This document shows, in pieces, positions 59,391 to 64,000 of a DNA stretch of 64,000 nt. Each line of letters starts with the position of its first letter. Positions within the stretch are counted from its first letter, which is position 1. The stretch covers positions 1 through 64,000 of the forward strand of contig JAWKNL010000021.1 in NCBI GenBank assembly GCA_041391725.1, read 5' to 3'. Under the pieces are notes generated by a model. That model did not search any database. It was given only the letters and a program-made list of their open reading frames with translations, and was not told the origin of the DNA. Made by a program: the position numbers and the translations under genes. The stretch is from JAGQVA01 sp041391725. Lineage in GTDB: Bacteria; Bacteroidota; Bacteroidia; J057.

Positions 59391-60323
59391 ATGTTTAAAG
59401 ATTATTATCAAATTCTTGGCGTAAGCCAGAAAGCGAAGGAATCGGAGATCAAAGAGGCCTACCGCAAACTGGCCATGTTGTATCACCCCGACAGCAATCC
59501 GGGTGAGGATGCACACCAGCGATTTATTGATATCAACGAGGCTTACCATGTGCTTTCTGACCCTGAAGAGCGACGGAAATACAACCATCGCTATCTGGCT
59601 AAAGTCGCACCGAAGAAAGCGCCGGCAGTTACCAGTTTTGAGATGACCCGGCACAAAAGGGCTGCACGTTATGGCCGGGGGCGATATACCCCGAGGGTTC
59701 GGTACCGGGGGGCCGCCTATGCCGGGCCGGTTTACAACGACCTCAACCGCGAAGGAGCGGCTACCGCTACGGTTTCTCAGGATATTTTTAGCGATGAATA
59801 CAAAAAAACAGTCATCAGCCGGAAGCAGGGGGAAATTCTGGGCTACCTCATATATTCCCGGTGGGTACGTGTCGTGGCCGGAGTTTTGTTGGTTTTCTGC
59901 ACGGTGATGATCGCCGATTTTTATCTCGCCAAAAACCAGCCGGAGGAAACCGTTATGTCCCGCTATGAAGTAGCCTGGTCGTTTTCTGAACCAGGTGTCA
60001 TTCGTATGCTTACCAACAGAAGCCGTTTCGGGTTGCTTCGTGAAAATGCTGCAATGATCCCCGACGGGGGAAAGGTCGAAGTCGTGAAAACACCGCTGGG
60101 AAAGGTTCCGGTAAAGGTAATTTTTCATTCTGCCAAAGGACCACGACAGTTTAATACCTATGGCGGGCGGTTTGACGACATGAATGTATTATTGCTGTTT
60201 GGGCTTACCCTGATGTGTGTGGTTACATTGTTTTACAGGAAGAACCCGGAGTTTAGCGCCTACCTGGGCACGGCTACCGTGGCACTTGCTACGGTGCTGC
60301 TGGGGATTATCATGCAGACATGA
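59391..60323 (+). CDS. Membrane-anchored J-domain protein 1
   Basis: The 310-residue protein starts with a complete J domain (DYYQILGVSQ, HPD at 32-34, FIDINEAYHVLSD), the Hsp70-stimulating module. A basic, Arg/Tyr/Gly-rich linker follows (near 85-120), then a membrane helix near 160-178 (VVAGVLLVFCTVMIADFYLA), a domain of about 90 residues and two C-terminal helices (VLLLFGLTLMCVVTLFY and the final ALATVLLGIIM). There is no zinc-finger or C-terminal domain as in DnaJ, so it is a type III J protein. The next gene is a paralogue. The J domain should face the cytoplasm and recruit an Hsp70. Confidence 0.9.
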   Translation: MFKDYYQILGVSQKAKESEIKEAYRKLAMLYHPDSNPGEDAHQRFIDINEAYHVLSDPEERRKYNHRYLAKVAPKKAPAVTSFEMTRHKRAARYGRGRYTPRVRYRGAAYAGPVYNDLNREGAATATVSQDIFSDEYKKTVISRKQGEILGYLIYSRWVRVVAGVLLVFCTVMIADFYLAKNQPEETVMSRYEVAWSFSEPGVIRMLTNRSRFGLLRENAAMIPDGGKVEVVKTPLGKVPVKVIFHSAKGPRQFNTYGGRFDDMNVLLLFGLTLMCVVTLFYRKNPEFSAYLGTATVALATVLLGIIMQT

Positions 60324-60444
60324 CCGACGGTCTGCCACAGGTTTTGAGCATTTGACCAAAAAAAATCGCATACTGATACAACTGTGGTATTTCTTTTGAC
60401 CAGGTAATTGTAACATTCTGCATAATTAGCGTTAACCTTACAGC

Positions 60445-61311
60445 ATGTATAAGGATTATTATGAGATTCTGGGTGTGAGTAAAGATGCTTCGGACAAGGA
60501 TATTAAACGATCCTTCCGGAGTCTTGCCATGCTTTATCACCCCGACAGCAACGATAATCCTGATTCTCATGAGAAATTTCTCGCCATTAATGAGGCCTAT
60601 CAGACCCTCAGCGATCCTATTCGCCGCAAACAATACGATGGCAGATATGAATATGAGCGTTTTATCAAATATAGCGAACAGGTAAGGAAAGAATATACCT
60701 ACACTTCTCCTTACACGTCTCCTTACAATTCTTCTACCTATCAGGCTCCCCGGAGGCCCAGCCGGAAGGAGGAGTTTGGACGCTACAGCGCGTTTGCCCG
60801 CTTGTTTTCATGGATAGGGCTGCTTCTCTCATTTACTCTGATCGCCGATTATTTTCTGGCGGGTTATTCTTCTATCGAGCCCATTGAAAATCTGTCCATT
60901 ACTCAGGGGGCCGGAGGCGAACTCAGCGGCATGATTCGCACGCAAACGCTTTCGTTTATTCTCGATTACAAACATTTTGATCAGGTCGGCAAAGGCGATT
61001 TTATCAGCACAAGGAAGACCCCCATCTTTCATGTGGTAACGCATCTCTATATCTGGGAATTTCCCGGGCAGGAACCCAATATCGCGGTTCAGCTCCGCTC
61101 CGGCAGATATTCGCCCGAAACCATGATTCAGGTGTCGGGGTTTTATCCTCACTACGGTATTTACAATGTCTTCTCTTTTTTTCTGATCATTTTGCTGTTG
61201 GTGAGTATGGCTGGCGTTACGATTCAGGACAGGCCGGAGCTACTTTTTAAACTTTCTCTGCTTACTATACTTCTCACGCTGATTTCCGGTTTTATACTGT
61301 TTAATTCCTGA
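60445..61311 (+). CDS. Membrane-anchored J-domain protein 2
   Basis: The 288-residue protein is a paralogue of the previous one: J domain (DYYEILGVSKDASDKDI, HPD at 32-34, FLAINEAYQTLSD), a Tyr/Thr/Ser/Pro repeat linker (EYTYTSPYTSPYNSSTY), one membrane helix (LFSWIGLLLSFTLIADYFLA), a domain of about 90 residues between membranes, and two C-terminal helices. The shared IADYFLA after the first helix supports tandem duplication. It begins 121 bases after its neighbour and is followed by the DUF2007 gene after 39 bases. Confidence 0.9.
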   Translation: MYKDYYEILGVSKDASDKDIKRSFRSLAMLYHPDSNDNPDSHEKFLAINEAYQTLSDPIRRKQYDGRYEYERFIKYSEQVRKEYTYTSPYTSPYNSSTYQAPRRPSRKEEFGRYSAFARLFSWIGLLLSFTLIADYFLAGYSSIEPIENLSITQGAGGELSGMIRTQTLSFILDYKHFDQVGKGDFISTRKTPIFHVVTHLYIWEFPGQEPNIAVQLRSGRYSPETMIQVSGFYPHYGIYNVFSFFLIILLLVSMAGVTIQDRPELLFKLSLLTILLTLISGFILFNS

Positions 61312-61350
61312 TTTTTTTGTAACTTCTCCGAAAATGAAAACCGAGGAATT

Positions 61351-61773
61351 ATGAGGCAACCTATGGTCATATTGGCATTGTACAACCAGATCCAAAAGGC
61401 CAATCAACACGCTTCCCTCTTAAAGGCTGAAGGTGTACGCTGTGTTATTGATTTTTCTGAACCTATATACAATGAAACTGAAATGGGTAGCATCTCAGGC
61501 GGAATTCAATTACTGGTACACCGCGATGATTTTGAAAGAGCAGATCTGATACTGGAAATGGATGACCGCACCTCCACAGATACACCTGCCGATAACCGCC
61601 CGGGGGAGCAGAGTATGCTTGCAGGCGGTGTGATCGGCATGGCGGGCATTCTCTCCTCTTTTGCCAATCTCGATGGGCTGCCTGAGAATATGATTTTTTT
61701 CCCATTTGCCGTTGTCGCTATGGGTGGTATTCTTTTCTGGAAAGGAATGATGGATTCCCGCGAAGAAAATTGA
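61351..61773 (+). CDS. DUF2007-domain membrane protein
   Basis: The 140-residue protein starts with a DUF2007 domain, a small alpha/beta signal-transducing-like fold (VILALYNQIQKANQHASLLKA to LLVHRDDFERADLILEM), and has a C-terminal hydrophobic part (MLAGGVIGMAGILSSF and FPFAVVAMGGILFW). The function of DUF2007 is unknown. It lies 39 bases after the second J-domain gene and may be cotranscribed with it. Confidence 0.75.
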   Translation: MRQPMVILALYNQIQKANQHASLLKAEGVRCVIDFSEPIYNETEMGSISGGIQLLVHRDDFERADLILEMDDRTSTDTPADNRPGEQSMLAGGVIGMAGILSSFANLDGLPENMIFFPFAVVAMGGILFWKGMMDSREEN

Positions 61774-61857
61774 ATACTTTTTTGTTTATTTGCACAGTTA
61801 TTCCAGTTTTTAAGACAGGTTCCTCCATTTATGCATCAAAGCTTAATCCTGTTTTAA

Positions 61858-62331
61858 ATGAAAGTATATTTTGCGTTAATCCTTCTTGTTTTCAGTGTAT
61901 CGATCACTAAGGTACATGGACAAAACTATAAAACCGGCGTCGGAATCCGCCTCTGGAGTGATGCCGAAATCTCTATTAAACATTTTGTCAGCAATCAGGT
62001 CGCAGTCGAAGGTATCATCGAACTGCGTCGCAAAGCTGTTGGAACCACCCTCCTGTTTGAAAGGCATACCACCGCTTTTGACATCAGCGAACTTCAGTGG
62101 TATTACGGCCTCGGCGGTCATATCGGTTTCTGGCAAAGGGAAAACGACAATCGCCCGATTTTTTCCGACAACAGCGAAATGGTCGCAGGAGTAAGTGGAA
62201 TCATCGGACTGGAATACACCATAAAAGAAATTCCATTCTGTATCAGCATAGATTACAAGCCGCTGGTCAATATTATCGGGTACAATGGGCTGGTCAATAC
62301 GGGCGCACTGACGATCCGGTACGTATTCTGA
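61858..62331 (+). CDS. Small outer-membrane barrel-like protein
   Basis: The 157-residue product has a signal peptide (ending KVHGQ) and six to eight short amphipathic strands (YKTGVGIRLWSDAEISIKHF, VAVEGIIELRR, LQWYYGLGGHIGFW), ending in the aromatic RYVF expected of Bacteroidota outer-membrane barrels. It contains no recognised domain. Its stop is two bases before the stop of the convergent esterase gene, if that gene's tail is read in the corrected frame. Confidence 0.65.
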   Translation: MKVYFALILLVFSVSITKVHGQNYKTGVGIRLWSDAEISIKHFVSNQVAVEGIIELRRKAVGTTLLFERHTTAFDISELQWYYGLGGHIGFWQRENDNRPIFSDNSEMVAGVSGIIGLEYTIKEIPFCISIDYKPLVNIIGYNGLVNTGALTIRYVF

Positions 62332-62381
62332 TTTATTGAATACTCAGTTTTATTGTGCGATACTGGTCATTGGTCTGTATC

Positions 62382-63671
62382 CTAGCAGATAAATCGGCAG
62401 GCAAATGTCTCACGGAAATCTGCGTATCCCTTTCTAGCTTCTCCTGAAAACCATATCTTTCCCGCCATATCGGTTATCTCAGCCGAAAAATATGGCTTTG
62501 AATAATTTTCTATCTGAATCTGCACAAAATCCTGCGCCGGATTGGGAAAAACCAAAACTTCCATCTTTTGCCCGGGCAAAACTGCTGTTGTCTGGTTTTT
62601 GATACAATACAATTTGTCGAGGAAGGCAGCCAGGGTATCTACCAGAAAGGCTTTTTCTCCGCTGAAATTATGGGGGGTTATGGGTGGATTGGCAAACAGG
62701 TCGGGCGTGCGCAGATAAGTTTTATGCCTGTCATCGGAATATCCCAGACTTGCCACCCTGTCGCGGATACGGCATGGGCCGTGAACCAGGGGTGCTCTTG
62801 CGGGGGTAAATGGGAAAATCAGGCCCGGTGCCTGATAGTAGGTTTTGGCAGTGCCACAATAAACAATAGGGTCTTCAAGGATCTGGTATTGGAAAAGTGC
62901 CGGATCGCCGGCTGATTCGATAAACAGGGTATCTCCGATCGCGCCATAGATGTTGATGATTCCGGATACTTTTGCACTTGTACCGTTGAGATTGAGTGTG
63001 CCTTCTACCGAACCCAGATCGGGCCTGCTGGCCTGAAACAAAAGGTTGCCAAACAAATCCGACCGTTTGACCGGAAGGATACTGTCCGTCTCTACGGGTT
63101 TTTCTGTGGACTTATCCAGAAAGGCGGTGTGAAGTGAAGTAAATCCGCCAGCACTTTCTCCGCCGACATACACACTGGTGGTGTCGATGCCATATTGAGC
63201 GGCATGGCCGCGAAGGTATCTGATGGCGCCTTTGGCGTCCTGCATGGCCCGGTACATGGCCCGGGTGACTTCTGCCTCGTCATGACTATAGGGGTACTGA
63301 AATTCTCCCAGTATGGGGTCAAACTGCCTGTAAAAACCCAGTCGGTAGGAGATTGACGCCGTGACGTACCCTCTGCGGGTAAAACTGTCGCAAATCTGCC
63401 ACAAGTCAGTTTTACTGCCTCCGGTAAACCCGCCGCCATGAATCCATACGATCAGAGGGCGTGAGGTGCTGGTATCGCCGACCGGGGTAAAAACATCCAT
63501 TTTCAGATCAACCGGCACCTGCCCAAAATTGGGCGCAGTGCCGTAAACTACATTGGTATCGATGACCGACCCGCTGAAATGAGGGAACCGATACGGCCCC
63601 GGGCCGCAGTTCTGGCTCTGGATGGTCGAAATTAACAGGGAAGAGACGAAAAGGATGTATAGCTTTTTCAT
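62382..63671 (-). CDS. Secreted carboxylesterase-like protein, tail frameshifted
   Basis: The 429-residue alpha/beta hydrolase has a signal peptide (ending IQSQ), the oxyanion motif WIHGGGFTGG, the nucleophile GGESAGGF, and the esterase-lipase segment GYVTASISYRLG, so it hydrolyses esters outside the cell. The start of a type A sorting domain is visible (LVFPNPAQDFVQI, ITDMAGKIWFSGE), but the last 12 residues or so are off frame. In the other frame the DNA goes on with VRHLPAD and IQTNDQYRTIKLSIQ, a normal tail end with a stop at 62333-62335. One shift lies near 62410, and smaller losses follow. As written the protein has a damaged sorting signal. Confidence 0.82.
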   Translation of the reverse strand: MKKLYILFVSSLLISTIQSQNCGPGPYRFPHFSGSVIDTNVVYGTAPNFGQVPVDLKMDVFTPVGDTSTSRPLIVWIHGGGFTGGSKTDLWQICDSFTRRGYVTASISYRLGFYRQFDPILGEFQYPYSHDEAEVTRAMYRAMQDAKGAIRYLRGHAAQYGIDTTSVYVGGESAGGFTSLHTAFLDKSTEKPVETDSILPVKRSDLFGNLLFQASRPDLGSVEGTLNLNGTSAKVSGIINIYGAIGDTLFIESAGDPALFQYQILEDPIVYCGTAKTYYQAPGLIFPFTPARAPLVHGPCRIRDRVASLGYSDDRHKTYLRTPDLFANPPITPHNFSGEKAFLVDTLAAFLDKLYCIKNQTTAVLPGQKMEVLVFPNPAQDFVQIQIENYSKPYFSAEITDMAGKIWFSGEARKGYADFRETFACRFIC

Positions 63672-63718
63672 AGGAGTATTTTCCCTAAAGACGATAAAAG
63701 TGGGGCAAATATGAATTT

Positions 63719-63746
63719 AAAAAAAAAGGGGCCCGCAAGGAGCCCC
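63719..63746 (-). terminator. Rho-independent terminator of the SusD gene
   Basis: On the minus strand GGGGCTC and GGGCCCC form a 7-bp stem with one T-G pair and a CTTGC loop, followed by nine T (A run at 63719-63727 on the plus strand). It lies 28 bases after the SusD stop. Confidence 0.8.
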
Positions 63747-63773
63747 AGATAAAAAAAATAATTAACGCCAAAA

Positions 63774-64000
63774 CTAGTACCCTGGGTTTTGTTGTTGAGC
63801 CAGTGTGGGGTTTTGTGCGAGTTCGTCAGCCGGAATCGGCCAGAGGAAACGGAAGTCGCTATAAGGAATGGTAGCGACGCTATTGTTTACAGCCGGGCGG
63901 TTGACGAGGTCATAATCGGTAAATGCAAAGTCAGCAAAGCGGATTTTGGAAGGAATACCGTTGGTGGAGAAATTGGCGTCATTGGCCAGACGGTGAATAT
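63774..64000 (-). CDS. SusD/RagB-family nutrient-binding protein (C-terminus only)
   Basis: The last 75 or so codons of a SusD-family lipoprotein run in from the right edge and end at TAG 63776-63774. The tail reads DFRFLWPIPADELAQNP, then QQQNPGY, the standard SusD ending that binds near the SusC partner. SusD is the surface lipoprotein that presents glycans or peptides to a SusC TonB-dependent transporter. The partner gene is expected further to the right. The esterase downstream on the same strand might belong to the same utilisation locus, but a terminator separates them. Confidence 0.9.
   Translation of the reverse strand, partial: IHRLANDANFSTNGIPSKIRFADFAFTDYDLVNRPAVNNSVATIPYSDFRFLWPIPADELAQNPTLAQQQNPGY

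Noticed and set aside
59370..60128. A 252-codon minus-strand frame
   Set aside because: It is antisense to the first J-domain gene, whose HPD motif and paralogue settle the coding strand.

Overview
The window is a chromosomal stretch of a Bacteroidota bacterium. Several proteins end in type IX secretion (T9SS) type A sorting domains, a SusD tail lies at the right edge, and there are homologues of GldB and BatD. One promoter fits the Bacteroidota TTG-N19-TAnnTTTG pattern. The mix of T9SS subtilases, propeller-type sensor kinases and moderate base composition suggests a Saprospiria- or Cytophagia-like marine or sludge organism, but rank below phylum is inference. I see no rRNA, tRNA, CRISPR array or complete insertion sequence.

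Layout. 0-7 kb: a PIN/UPF0175 toxin-antitoxin pair, then broken genes: an alpha/beta hydrolase with many frameshifts, a membrane-protein remnant, an AAA ATPase with its middle deleted, and a T9SS subtilase with frameshifts in its centre. 7-15 kb: clpP-clpX, an FMN-dependent 2-hydroxyacid dehydrogenase, a lipoprotein, an RmlD-like reductase, an NTF2-like secreted protein and an exported MTA/SAH-deaminase-like amidohydrolase. 15-20.7 kb: a three-gene signalling cluster (propeller histidine kinase, receiver-LytS-type kinase, receiver-nucleotidyl cyclase). 21-32 kb: mainly secreted or envelope proteins, including a beta-lactamase-fold protein without its catalytic residues, a DUF1080 lipoprotein, an S9 peptidase, a Nudix hydrolase and a T9SS subtilase.

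32-46 kb: a lipid kinase followed by a small GrpE-like protein translationally coupled to an unusual Hsp70; a PAS histidine kinase; a DUF1569-like protein; an LpxD-family acyltransferase; an NtrC-type regulator; gldB; a NIDO-domain T9SS protein with a small membrane partner; an orphan BatD; and ubiX. 46-52 kb: an AAA-ATPase/PD-(D/E)XK gene interrupted by one TGA, a DUF6807 protein, yceI-marR, and a class A penicillin-binding protein. 52.5-59.3 kb: a complete TetR-controlled exporter (TolC-like, HlyD-like, two ABC ATPases, two ABC-2 permeases) resembling E. coli ybhGFSR/cecR. 59.4-63.7 kb: two tandem membrane-anchored J-domain proteins, a DUF2007 protein, a small barrel, and a secreted esterase whose sorting tail is frameshifted. 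The window ends in the C-terminus of a SusD protein.

Two themes stand out. First, an accessory chaperone set: GrpE-like plus divergent Hsp70 in one operon, and two membrane J-proteins 24 kb away that could serve it. Second, an excess of one-base gains and losses in short G/C or A runs, including a compensating pair inside the receiver domain of the cyclase. This suggests that some apparent pseudogenes may be homopolymer errors in the assembly, while the ATPase deletion and the in-frame TGA codons look like real decay.
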